Assembly: GCF_002251245.1 (NCBI RefSeq)
Contig: NZ_NPJG01000001.1
Location: 1-64,000, forward strand
Reading direction: 5' to 3'
Source: Prevotella sp. P5-92
GTDB lineage: Bacteria; Bacteroidota; Bacteroidia; Bacteroidales; Bacteroidaceae
Length of the DNA: 64,000 nt
This document shows positions 42,848 through 50,500 of this stretch, in pieces (the first letter of the stretch is position 1; each line of letters starts with the position of its first letter). A program made the position numbers and the translations under genes. The notes under the pieces are model-generated. The model saw only the letters and a list, made by a program, of their open reading frames with translations, was not told the DNA's origin and did not search any database.

Positions 42848-44923
42848 ATGCAAAAGATGAAAAGTACATTAATCTTCGTATTATTGACAATGTGGACATC
42901 GCCTGAGCTAAAAGCGCAGACAGATGCCCCTAACGATAGTGTGCAACTTGAGGAAGTGGTAGTGAGAGGTGCAAGGGTCGTCAACCGCACCGACGGTAAA
43001 CTGATTTTCCCATCCGAGGAAATGACCAAGTCAGCATCATCCAGTTACACTCTTTTAAAGATGTTACCACTGCCTAACGTGAAAGTTGACGACATCAACG
43101 AGACCATATCTGCCGCCAACTCTCTTATGGGCAATGTGCAAGTGAGAATCAACGACGTGGAAGCGACGACTGCCGATATACAGTCGATGCAACCGAAAGA
43201 GGTTGAGAAGGTGGAACTCATCGATAGGCCTGGAGTTAGGTATGGGGAGAATGTAGGCATTGTCTTAAATATCATAACACGAAAGGTCACAAGTGGATAT
43301 GTAGTAGGGGCAAGCGGCACGCTCGTGCCCAAGGCTGATATGGTTAAGGGTAATGCCTATACCAAGTTAAACAGCGGAAACAACGAGTTATCGATAAACT
43401 ATTCCGGATATTACAGCCACTCCAACGGCATGAGCACAGTGGAAAATGCCGATTATCTCATGTCGGACAATACATATAATAAGGTGGAAAGAAATACCAA
43501 TGACATCATCAACAGAAACACAATGCATGATATACAGGCAAGATACAGCATGATAAATGCCGATGGTACAGCGTTCCTCACGACTCTATCTACATCAATA
43601 GATAACAATCCACGATACTTCAACAAGACTGATGTCGCATACTCTGACGGGAGAAACACGACTGAGATAATTGACAACAGCGAGAAGACCTTAAGCCCTC
43701 TGCTCGACCTGTATTTTTCAACAAAAATTGGCAATAGCCAAAGCCTCATCGCCAATGCGACAGGCTCATACACACATACCGATTATGCATATCAGTTTAC
43801 ATCCGACGATACTTCTTTTGGCTACAACACACTAGGAAAGGCTTGGTCGCTCAAGTCGGAGGCGATATACGAAAACCGCATGAAGCCCTTCACCCTCTCT
43901 GCAGGACTTTGCTATGTCCAGAAATATATCGACAACGACTATTCGGGAGATGCCAATCTCGTGTCGCAAATACATTCAAGCAACATCTATGCCTTCTCAC
44001 AAATACAAGGCTCATTGGGGAAAATCGGATATATGGTTGGACTCGGGCTTAGTCGTGAATATTATCGCCAAGGAGAGACCAAGTACGACAGAGTGTGGCT
44101 TCGTCCGAAACTGAACCTTTCACTGCCCCTCTCACAATGTATTAGGCTCAACTACACCCTCACCTCCGCTCCTGCATCTTCAAAACTGCAGAACATGAGC
44201 GGAATGTCAATCATGACAAACGGGATGGAATATTCGGAGGGCAATCCTGAACTGATTATGGAAAGACGCGACGACCACACGCTAACCCTCAGCTATCAGT
44301 CGCCACGCCTATACACCCAACTGATGACATTCTATCGCCACAACGACCATCCCGCCATGCAACATGTACGTCGCACGGAGGACGGACGCTTCGCCAAGAC
44401 CTTCCTCGAAGGCAGACGCATTGACATGCTCATGCTGCAGAGCTACACCAACTGCGACATCATTCCCCAGCATCTCAATGCCTATCTGTCGGCAGAAATG
44501 CTGAACATCTGGAACGACGGACAGGACTATAGCCACCGCCTCACGTCGTTCAACTTCAACATAGGTCTCACTGCCTGGCTTGGCAATTGGACGATAATGG
44601 CAACTATGGACAACGGGTATCATTTCATGGAAAACGAATACGAGAGCCGCAACATCTTCTCCGACTTTGTAAGTGTTTCTTATAAATATAAGAATATCAC
44701 GGCAGGTCTCTTCTGCCAAAACCTGTTCAAGCGTAATGCCAAGATTGAAGAAGTGGAAAACCACAACCACCTCGCCCACAAGCTCCTTGTAGCCCGCAAC
44801 CGCGACACGTCAAATGCCATCGGCATAAAACTGACGTGGATATTGTCGAAAGGCCGCAACTTCAAAGGCATCGACCGCGACACAAACTCCTTGAAGGACA
44901 AGGAGACAGGAGTGGCAAAGTAA
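42848..44923 (+). CDS. TonB-receptor-like outer-membrane beta-barrel protein
   Basis: A 691-residue outer-membrane protein. A signal peptide (to about KAQ at residue 24) is followed by a plug-like segment containing LEEVVVRGARVVNRTDGKLIF, VQVRINDVEATTADIQSM and VEKVELIDRPGVRYGENVGIVLNII, then a beta-barrel of about 500 residues. It matches the Bacteroidetes outer-membrane beta-barrel family (OMP_b-brl_3-like) without the usual carboxypeptidase-like N-terminal domain. The substrate is unknown. It has its own promoter with a direct-repeat operator directly upstream, just after the regulator gene. Confidence 0.87.
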   Translation: MQKMKSTLIFVLLTMWTSPELKAQTDAPNDSVQLEEVVVRGARVVNRTDGKLIFPSEEMTKSASSSYTLLKMLPLPNVKVDDINETISAANSLMGNVQVRINDVEATTADIQSMQPKEVEKVELIDRPGVRYGENVGIVLNIITRKVTSGYVVGASGTLVPKADMVKGNAYTKLNSGNNELSINYSGYYSHSNGMSTVENADYLMSDNTYNKVERNTNDIINRNTMHDIQARYSMINADGTAFLTTLSTSIDNNPRYFNKTDVAYSDGRNTTEIIDNSEKTLSPLLDLYFSTKIGNSQSLIANATGSYTHTDYAYQFTSDDTSFGYNTLGKAWSLKSEAIYENRMKPFTLSAGLCYVQKYIDNDYSGDANLVSQIHSSNIYAFSQIQGSLGKIGYMVGLGLSREYYRQGETKYDRVWLRPKLNLSLPLSQCIRLNYTLTSAPASSKLQNMSGMSIMTNGMEYSEGNPELIMERRDDHTLTLSYQSPRLYTQLMTFYRHNDHPAMQHVRRTEDGRFAKTFLEGRRIDMLMLQSYTNCDIIPQHLNAYLSAEMLNIWNDGQDYSHRLTSFNFNIGLTAWLGNWTIMATMDNGYHFMENEYESRNIFSDFVSVSYKYKNITAGLFCQNLFKRNAKIEEVENHNHLAHKLLVARNRDTSNAIGIKLTWILSKGRNFKGIDRDTNSLKDKETGVAK

Positions 44924-44945
44924 AGGAAAGTAGTGACGGAAATAT

Positions 44946-45488
44946 ATGCGGAAAATAACCTACATAACAATGTTTGTCGTGATTGTGTCGGCTGCTGTAG
45001 TCCTTAATCTTAAAAAGAAGGACTTCATGCTGCTGCCCGAAAAAATAGAGCAATTGATGAACTCTACTCCTATGAAATGCTATAAAAATAGTTTTTATGG
45101 ATATACCGTACACTATCCCTCTTTTTTTGAACAAACTCCTGATTCACTTATTATTGACGTTGGCAGCTGCCAGTTCCGCTTTTGGAATATGGTGCAGATA
45201 GAACAGACCGTTTTCGTGACATATTGTCCAGGCGGTATTTCCGTGGAGAATATTATGGACAGCCTTGCCACAGTCTGTCATGCCACGGAACAACGATGGG
45301 AAAACGATTCTATATTCCTGTCAGGTCCACTTTACATTGATGACAGTAAAATCAGCGGTCATCAGTATCATGCAAAATATGTAAGACGTGGAAAACTTTT
45401 GTTCGTACAAATGCTGACTTATCCAGATGATTGCAAGAAATCCGTTTCGCGACTTGTCAAGCAGATTGACGATTGGAAGGTATGGTAA
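44946..45488 (+). CDS. Membrane-anchored protein of unknown function
   Basis: A 180-residue protein with one N-terminal hydrophobic helix (about 3-20), acting as signal anchor or uncleaved signal, and a soluble domain containing NSFYGYTVHYPSFF and YHAKYVRRGKLLFVQMLTYP. The latter resembles the Y.V.YPSFF pattern of small exported proteins that follow envelope genes, but I do not recognise the family. It starts 22 bp after the barrel gene and is probably co-transcribed with it. Confidence 0.65.
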   Translation: MRKITYITMFVVIVSAAVVLNLKKKDFMLLPEKIEQLMNSTPMKCYKNSFYGYTVHYPSFFEQTPDSLIIDVGSCQFRFWNMVQIEQTVFVTYCPGGISVENIMDSLATVCHATEQRWENDSIFLSGPLYIDDSKISGHQYHAKYVRRGKLLFVQMLTYPDDCKKSVSRLVKQIDDWKVW

Positions 45489-45495
45489 TGATGTA

Positions 45496-45879
45496 ATGAA
45501 GTATTCCGTGTCCTCGCCTATATTTGTGGATGGCAACGGAACAATATACAATTCTGAGGGAAATGAAAGACCATCTTACAAGAACTGCCGCATATATCTG
45601 AATAATACTTTAGACCCAACAGACACTGATTTGGTGAGGTTCAATAGTACAACGTATATGGCCCGCTATGCATACGTTATCTCTCCTATTTCTGACAAGA
45701 TACGTCTTGTGTTGGCATCTGGCGGCGGTCCCATGCTGAAATATATCGTTACGGAAGATGATTTCCGCTACGTGACTACCACAATGAATAAAGGAGAGCA
45801 ACTTACATACGTACTTATTCTTGCCAATGCGAATAAGAGGGGCATCCAAAAATTAGAATTGGCATTTGAACGTAAGTAA
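45496..45879 (+). CDS. Small protein of unknown function, possibly truncated
   Basis: A 127-residue frame starting at ATG 45496, eight bp after the preceding stop and in another frame. There is no signal peptide and no recognised family. Sequence such as NCRIYLNNTLDPTDTDLVRFN and LASGGGPMLKYIVTEDD looks like a real folded protein. The frame ends one base before a solitary insertion-sequence end at 45881, so its C-terminus or original partner may have been altered by that event. The lack of an export signal next to an exported neighbour also hints at a lost N-terminus. Confidence 0.45.
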   Translation: MKYSVSSPIFVDGNGTIYNSEGNERPSYKNCRIYLNNTLDPTDTDLVRFNSTTYMARYAYVISPISDKIRLVLASGGGPMLKYIVTEDDFRYVTTTMNKGEQLTYVLILANANKRGIQKLELAFERK

Positions 45880-45880
45880 T

Positions 45881-45906
45881 GTGTCCAACTTTTTGGGTTC
45901 ACTTCA
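45881..45906. mobile_element. Solitary IS3-type terminal inverted repeat
   Basis: TGTCCAACTTTTTGGGTTCA followed by CTTCA repeats the end of the insertion sequence at 47581-49025, with no transposase attached. It is probably a scar of an earlier insertion or deletion. Confidence 0.75.
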
Positions 45907-46261
45907 GTTCATCGACCCTAAAGAGTGAACCAACGTACCTCTCCCCATGACCCTTGGTGTGTAGATGCCCAACTTTGGTTTGCAGATGCCGCATTTAGCA
46001 TCTCGAAACACCCAACATCTGTTAAAAACAACCTCCATTTCCGCACTTTTTGTATAAAAATGGCTGCGGCTCGGCAATAAAAACAAGTAAATTTGCTTTT
46101 TTTGCACTCACCTTGCACATTTTTTCCTCAAATTCCTTGCACAATCCAAATAAATGTTTTACTTTTGCAGCAACAGTTCCTGCCACGCCTCTTCCTTGAA
46201 TGCGTACCACGGCAGGACTTCGTGTTTTTATAGAGTATATGTAACATCAAACAATGGCAGT
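45907..46261. other. Upstream region and leader of the Abi gene
   Basis: Non-coding, AT-rich, with the Abi gene promoter at 46137-46168 and a leader of about 85 nt. Weak minus-strand frames here show no domain and overlap the promoter. Confidence 0.5.
46137..46168 (+). promoter_or_regulatory. Promoter of the Abi gene
   Basis: TTG (46137-46139), a 20-nt spacer, then TACTTTTG (46161-46168, or one base earlier) followed by CAGC. Confidence 0.65.
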
Positions 46262-47167
46262 ATGCAGTACACCAAACAGGCTATTGACTTTTCAGACCAA
46301 CTTAGTCTGTTAAAACAACGAGGGCTGATAATTGATGATGAAGACAAGGCTTTACGCTGTCTTCGCTCCATAAGTTATTTTAGATTGACAAGTTATCTTG
46401 TTCCAATGGAGTCAGACTCTGACACACACGCCTTCAGACCAAACAGTCATCTGCATACGGCAATCGCTTTATACAACTTTGACCGAAAGTTGCGCTCGTT
46501 GGTTTTTACTTCAATTCAAGATATAGAGGTGGCTCTTCGTACTCGGATTATTCATTATTTCTCATTAGCTCATGGACCTTTCTGGTTTATGAGAAATGAT
46601 CTCTTCATTAACGAAAGTATTCATCAGACGTGCATCAACAACATTGCCTCCGAGGTGAACCGTTCCAAGGAAGTGTTTATTTCGGAGTATCGACGTAACT
46701 ATACATCACCTGAGTTCCCTCCTGCTTGGAAGACCTTGGAGGTGGTATCGTTCGGAACATTATCGAAGCTCTTCTGCAACTTCAAGAATGTAAAGGTGAA
46801 GAAGCAAGTGGCAAGAGATTTCAATTTGCCCCAATATACGTATTTGGAGAGCTGGATAAAATGCGCTGTTGTGCTACGAAATGCATGCGCACATCATGCA
46901 AGAATATGGAACAAACGTTTTCCGACTATGCCTACTATGCCACAGAGATTGCCTGAGTCATGGGTGTCAACAAATAGTTTTCGTCCAAACAAGCTGTATC
47001 ATCAGTTGTGTTATCTCGCATATATGGAGCAAAGCATCGTGCCCAATTCTGATTTTACAGAAGCATTGGTTAAACTGGTAAAAGATAACCCCGATATACA
47101 AACTCGTTCGATGGGCTTCCCATTAGGCAACTGGCAGGACGAACCACTGTGGAGCACTCAAAGCTAA
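46262..47167 (+). CDS. Abi-family (AbiD/AbiF-like) abortive infection protein
   Basis: A 301-residue protein of the Abi_2 family (AbiD/AbiF). The N-terminal block KQAIDFSDQLSLLKQRGLII and SISYFRLTSYLVPM are typical. The C-terminal half carries an RxxxxH HEPN motif, Arg206 to His211 in LRNACAHHAR, expected for a ribonuclease that acts on RNA after phage infection. The ATG at 46262 fits the family start and lies downstream of the promoter; an in-frame ATG at 46154 overlaps the promoter. No antitoxin gene is adjacent. It sits in a degraded mobile island, so it was probably acquired. Confidence 0.85.
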   Translation: MQYTKQAIDFSDQLSLLKQRGLIIDDEDKALRCLRSISYFRLTSYLVPMESDSDTHAFRPNSHLHTAIALYNFDRKLRSLVFTSIQDIEVALRTRIIHYFSLAHGPFWFMRNDLFINESIHQTCINNIASEVNRSKEVFISEYRRNYTSPEFPPAWKTLEVVSFGTLSKLFCNFKNVKVKKQVARDFNLPQYTYLESWIKCAVVLRNACAHHARIWNKRFPTMPTMPQRLPESWVSTNSFRPNKLYHQLCYLAYMEQSIVPNSDFTEALVKLVKDNPDIQTRSMGFPLGNWQDEPLWSTQS

Positions 47168-47177
47168 AGTCAATTTA

Positions 47178-47460
47178 TCAAGACGGGATTTCCCATCTAC
47201 CGTCTCGCTTTCCTCCAACACGTCGCAGGATTTCTTTTTCCTGTAGTGAGACAGTGATGCTTTTAACAGTCCGTTCCGACTTTCCTATCGTGGCAGCCAT
47301 CTGATTCTGTGTGGCTGTTGGATTTGTTTGCACAACTCGGAGCACAGCAATCTCTTCCAAAGTGCAGGATTTGCACTTTAGGGGAAGGTTAAGTGCAAAA
47401 TTTGCACTTTGAACTGCACCTTTTGCACTTTGGACGTCATCATTAGTCTCACCTTCCTTC
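47178..47460 (-). pseudogene. Winged-helix tail of an AlbA_2/Schlafen-like ATP-binding protein
   Basis: The minus strand frame ends with NPTATQNQMAATIGKSERTVKSI, then LQEKEILRRVGGKRDGRWEI. This is the usual C-terminal helix-turn-helix of AlbA_2 (Schlafen-like) putative transcriptional regulators of 400-500 residues. Only about the last 90 residues remain, and the frame is cut where an IS end begins at 47480. It is therefore a remnant left by IS insertion and deletion. Repeated TGCAAA/TTTGCAC words within it give low-complexity residues (SAKGAVQSANFA). Confidence 0.65.
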
Positions 47461-47479
47461 CAATCTAGGAATCATCGGG

Positions 47480-47525
47480 GACAGGTTTACAGTTATTAAC
47501 CCGTCCAACTTTTTGGGTTCACTTC
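47480..47525. mobile_element. Right-end remnant of an IS3-type element
   Basis: ACAGTTATTAACCCGTCC followed by the terminal repeat matches the right end of the intact element (48981-49025), including the last OrfB codons. The rest of that copy is gone. Confidence 0.8.
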
Positions 47526-47622
47526 AGTCATTGTCTCGCAGGAAAAGACAAAAATATAACCTCAAAAGCGGGACACTGACTGAAATGAACCCAAAAAGTT
47601 GGACACAACCCTTACTGTTCAT

Positions 47623-48159
47623 ATGCGAAGAAGAACATTAGAAGAAAAGTTAGAAGCTATTAGATTAGTAGAGGCGGGGAACTCTCCTCGTTCAGTGTCT
47701 GACCGTTTACACATTGGACACCATCAAATTTATGAGTGGTTATACATTTATAGAGAAAAAGGTGTCTCCGGGCTTGAAAACAAGCGTATATGTAAGAAAA
47801 ATCAGTATTCATTTGAAAAAAAATGCGAAATAATTCGTGAATATCAAGAATCTGAGCTAACTTTGCCTGAGATTAGTTCAAAGCATGGTATCGCGTCTAG
47901 TACCTTAGTCGGCTGGCTGTCCAAGTTCAACAAGGGTGGAAAGGATGCGCTTGCAAGTAAGCAACCATCGCCAAGAGAACAATCCAAGAGCATTATGAGA
48001 CGATTACCAAAGGAAGAGTGTGAGAAGGAAAACGAGAGGCTCCGCAAGGAGATCGAACGCCTCAGGGCGGAGAACCTGCTGCTAAAAAAAGTGAAAGCCT
48101 TAGTCGAGGAAAGAGAGTCCCGAAACAGAAGGATTGGGCGCGGGCCATTGACGAACTAA
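47623..48159 (+). CDS. IS3-family transposase OrfA
   Basis: A 178-residue OrfA starting at ATG 47623; a TTG further upstream lies inside the terminal repeat. It has two helix-turn-helix segments (LEEKLEAIRLVEAG and SFEKKCEIIREYQE with LPEISSKHGIASSTLVGWL) that bind the IS ends. A C-terminal leucine-zipper-like coiled coil follows (KEECEKENERLRKEIERLRAENLLLKK). The slippery A7G run falls at the end of the coiled coil, where a -1 shift would produce the OrfAB fusion transposase. Confidence 0.92.
   Translation: MRRRTLEEKLEAIRLVEAGNSPRSVSDRLHIGHHQIYEWLYIYREKGVSGLENKRICKKNQYSFEKKCEIIREYQESELTLPEISSKHGIASSTLVGWLSKFNKGGKDALASKQPSPREQSKSIMRRLPKEECEKENERLRKEIERLRAENLLLKKVKALVEERESRNRRIGRGPLTN
48084..48091 (+). 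promoter_or_regulatory. Programmed -1 frameshift site
   Basis: AAAAAAAG within the codons for LLLKKVK. The -1 frame is open from here into OrfB (KKSESLSRGKRVPKQKDW...), so a single OrfAB protein can be made as in other IS3 elements. Confidence 0.8.
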
Positions 48160-48173
48160 GGCGCGAGGAGCAT

Positions 48174-48998
48174 GTGGATCTCAATCTCCTGCTGGAGTTG
48201 AAGAAGATGGCACGCAGCACTTTTTACTATCACATGAAAAATATTGGCAATGATGACAAATACAAGGATGTGAAGGACAAAATAGCAACAATATTCCACA
48301 AGCACAAAGGCCGGTACGGGTATCGGAGAGTGACTGAGGAGTTGCGAAAAGATGTCCATGGCATCAACCATAAGACAGTCAAAAGGCTTATGGATGAGTT
48401 GGGGCTTAAATGTGAGGTGCGTAAAGTGAGATACAGGTCATACAAGGGTGATGTCGGCAAGACTGTGTCCAATGTGATTAACAGGGATTTCACGGCAGAC
48501 AGGCCTTTGCAAAAGGTAGCTACCGACGTAACCCAAATAAGCATAGGCGGTTCCAAAATTTATCTCTCACCAGTGCTTGACATGTTTAATGGTGAGATTC
48601 TATCATATGTAATCTCAGAGTCTCCAAACCTCAAGATGGTGATGGACATGCTTAACCAACTTTATGACGAAGTTGGCTCTACAGAAGGCATGCTGATGCA
48701 CTCTGACCAGGGATGGCACTATCAGCATGCCGCATACCAGAGGAGTCTGAAAAACCACCATATTATTCAGAGTATGTCGAGAAAGGGAAATTGTCTTGAC
48801 AATTCCGTAATGGAGAACTTCTTTGGAATAATGAAGTCTGAGCTGCTGTATGCAAAGAAATACACATCGATGGATTGTTTTATAACTGATTTAAAAGAGT
48901 ATATGGAATACTATAATAATGAAAGAATAAAATTGAGACTCAACGGTATGTCACCTGTTTTATACAGAAAGGCATTCGAACAGGCTCACAGTTATTAA
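48174..48998 (+). CDS. IS3-family transposase OrfB (DDE integrase domain)
   Basis: A 274-residue integrase-type catalytic domain of the rve family. Catalytic residues are Asp in VATDVTQI, Asp in MHSDQGWHYQH and Glu in NSVMENFFGIMKSE, with the K/R seven residues after the Glu. The N-terminal HTH_21 segment (KHKGRYGYRRVTEELRK) is typical. Most OrfB is probably made as the OrfAB fusion, since its frame is open back to the slippery site. It ends inside the right terminal region. Confidence 0.93.
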   Translation: MDLNLLLELKKMARSTFYYHMKNIGNDDKYKDVKDKIATIFHKHKGRYGYRRVTEELRKDVHGINHKTVKRLMDELGLKCEVRKVRYRSYKGDVGKTVSNVINRDFTADRPLQKVATDVTQISIGGSKIYLSPVLDMFNGEILSYVISESPNLKMVMDMLNQLYDEVGSTEGMLMHSDQGWHYQHAAYQRSLKNHHIIQSMSRKGNCLDNSVMENFFGIMKSELLYAKKYTSMDCFITDLKEYMEYYNNERIKLRLNGMSPVLYRKAFEQAHSY

Positions 48999-49025
48999 CC
49001 CGTCCAACTTTTTGGGTTCACTTCA

Positions 49026-49140
49026 TGACCTGTCCCCTGTCCCGACGATGAGGTCGCCAATGACTGCCACGAGCTGGCCGGTGTTCATGAGCGCCTTCAC
49101 CAGCTGACTGTTCAGTTTAGTAGCTGTATTGAAGTCGTAG
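49026..49140 (-). other. Unassigned reading-frame remnant
   Basis: The minus strand is open and reads VAKVYDFNTATKLNSQLVKA, then LMNTGQLVAVIGDLIVGTG, up to the IS edge. It looks like part of a real protein but I do not recognise the family. It ends abruptly at the integrase fragment on one side and the IS on the other. Confidence 0.35.
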
Positions 49141-49296
49141 ACCTTTGCCACAATGACCCTGACAGCCGGGACAGACATCTATACGACGAGCAAACTTCTT
49201 GGGCATACCAGCGTCCACACCACAGAGATTTATGCCGACGTGGTGATGGAGAAGAAAGCGGATGCCGTAAACTTAACTAATGGACTTTTCGGATAG
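49141..49296 (+). pseudogene. C-terminal fragment of a tyrosine recombinase (integrase)
   Basis: The frame reads TFATMTLTAGTDIYTTSKLL, then GHTSVHTTEIYADVV, and ends at a TAG. This is the C-terminal catalytic part of Bacteroidetes integrases, keeping the LLGH histidine and the IY tyrosine but not the R-H of the preceding box. The break is immediately before TFAT. It marks the end of a lost mobile element. Confidence 0.85.
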
Positions 49297-49506
49297 GATT
49301 TCCATTGAGTATTTCGGCATATTCCAACAATAAACCTATAAGGATTTCGGCTCTGAACTAATAGATGCTATTTTCGGGAAAAAAGCAACGGAAATGTGAA
49401 TCTCGTCAGGAAAAAGGCATAAAAATACATAAAAGTCGCTGGAAAAATGACATCAACTATTGCGAAAGTCGTTAAACGTATCTTTGCAAACAAAAATTAA
49501 TGTATC
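49297..49506. other. Non-coding stretch before the DUF4143 remnant
   Basis: No frame of interest. A -7-like TATCTTTG followed by CAAAC at 49479-49486 precedes the remnant gene; its upstream box is weak. Confidence 0.4.
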
Positions 49507-49900
49507 ATGTTTAAAAGAAAAATATCTGAGACGCTAAAGAAGTGGAGGGAGCAACCGAACCATTTCCCACTTGTTATCATGGGCATTCGTCAATGCGGAA
49601 AGACATATATCTCCCAGTTATTCGCAGAGGAGAACTACAAGCATGTGGTATATATCAATTTCATCAAGCAAAAAAGAAGGAAAGAAGCTTTCTATGATTC
49701 AAAGGATGTACCCAGAGAAATATGGCGTAAAGCATTTCATCAAGTTTGGTGACTACAACATTGGGCGTGATGGTGACCTGTTGACACTCCCAACCTATAT
49801 GCAGTTCCTTCTTGATTTGGAACCAGAAGAAGTGATTTTGGAGCCGATAGATACCGATGAACTTACACGAATGGCAAGAGAGTTTCTCAATCAGAAGTAA
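49507..49900 (+). pseudogene. Internally deleted AAA_14/DUF4143 ATPase gene
   Basis: The first frame encodes the N-terminus of an AAA_14 ATPase (FPLVIMGIRQCGKTYISQLF, with Walker A GIRQCGKT, then KHVVYINF). A shift to another frame then gives the C-terminus of the same family (MYPEKYGVKHFIKFGDYNIG, DLLTLPTYMQFLLDLEP). Intact proteins have about 400-450 residues. Here roughly 300 residues between the two ends are missing and the junction is out of frame, so it is a pseudogene. Confidence 0.8.
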
Positions 49901-50042
49901 CAATCGTTATTTCCCAAGCCACAGGCACTCTTCGACTTCGAGTTGAGGAACTGTTAATTATTATAGGGTATAAACCTTCGGAATGCCCCCTTTTTATAGT
50001 GAATTTATGTGAAAATCACAGATTTTGACGTTAAAAAGCCTT

Positions 50043-50144
50043 TCTTCTATCACTACTATCACTCTTCTATCACGCCTTCTATCACTATATAACCTCCTGT
50101 ATATATGATAGTTAACATTATTAGTGATAGAAGTGATAGAAGAA
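50043..50144. repeat. TTCTATCAC repeat cluster with inverted copies
   Basis: TTCTATCAC occurs three times and CTATCAC once more between 50045 and 50085. GTGATAGAAGTGATAGAAG at 50124-50142 is its complement, so the segment can fold into a hairpin of repeated units. Confidence 0.75.
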
Positions 50145-50310
50145 ATTGAAAAAACATAGGATGCGCGCGTGTACGCGCGTGAGAGTGACATTACCTCCCT
50201 GCCTGTTATTAATGTATGAAGACAGTTATCTATAAATAATCACGAAAGCTATTGTAATTGTATAACGAAAGCTATTTGTAATTGTATCAGGAAAGGGCTT
50301 TTGTTTTATA

Positions 50311-50391
50311 TTCCGCAGTGCGGAATGTACGTTCCCCACTGCGGTATGTACATTCCCCATTGCGGAATATACGTTCCGCACTGCGGAACGT
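50311..50391. repeat. Tandem 21-nt palindromic repeat, copy 2
   Basis: Four units start at 50311, 50332, 50353 and 50374 with the core TTCCGCAGTGCGGAA and variants, separated by TGTACG-like links. As in the copy at 11336, TTTTATA precedes it and TAAATTACAGCAG follows. Confidence 0.85.
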
Positions 50392-50500
50392 AAAACAAAC
50401 ATGTGTTCGTATAACATCTAAACACTCATTATGATGAAATAATTATAGCCTTATATAATAAATTACAGCAGTCTGTTATACAGCTTAATGATTACTTGAT

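Larger units (their letters stand above)
47581..49025 (+). mobile_element. Insertion sequence of the IS3 family (IS150-like group)
   Basis: A 1445-bp element with 24-bp terminal inverted repeats (TGAAATGAACCCAAAAAGTT at the left; the right end differs at one position). It is flanked by the 4-bp target duplication TGAC (47577-47580 and 49026-49029). It contains OrfA and OrfB in -1 register with an A7G slippery run at 48084-48091. All catalytic residues are present and nothing is broken, so it looks recently active. Remnants of related copies lie at 45881 and 47480. Confidence 0.92.
49901..50500. other. Repeat-rich intergenic region downstream of the efflux operon
   Basis: Six hundred bp without a convincing gene. 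It contains repeated TTCTATCAC words with an inverted counterpart (50043-50144), an alternating GCGCGCGTGTACGCGCGTG stretch near 50163, and the second copy of the 21-nt palindromic array (50311-50391) followed by TAAATTACAGCAG. It is the 3' end of the leftward efflux operon; no clear terminator was found. Confidence 0.65.

Noticed and set aside
45904-46210. Minus-strand small frames ahead of the Abi gene
   Set aside because: They overlap a good plus-strand promoter and an IS scar, and show no recognisable domain.
47599-47622. TTG start for OrfA inside the terminal repeat
   Set aside because: It overlaps the transposase-binding end; the ATG at 47623 gives a normal OrfA.
49507-49752. A functional small ATP-binding protein
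   Set aside because: It has only the Walker A end of an AAA_14 protein. The matching C-terminus follows in another frame, so it is a broken gene.
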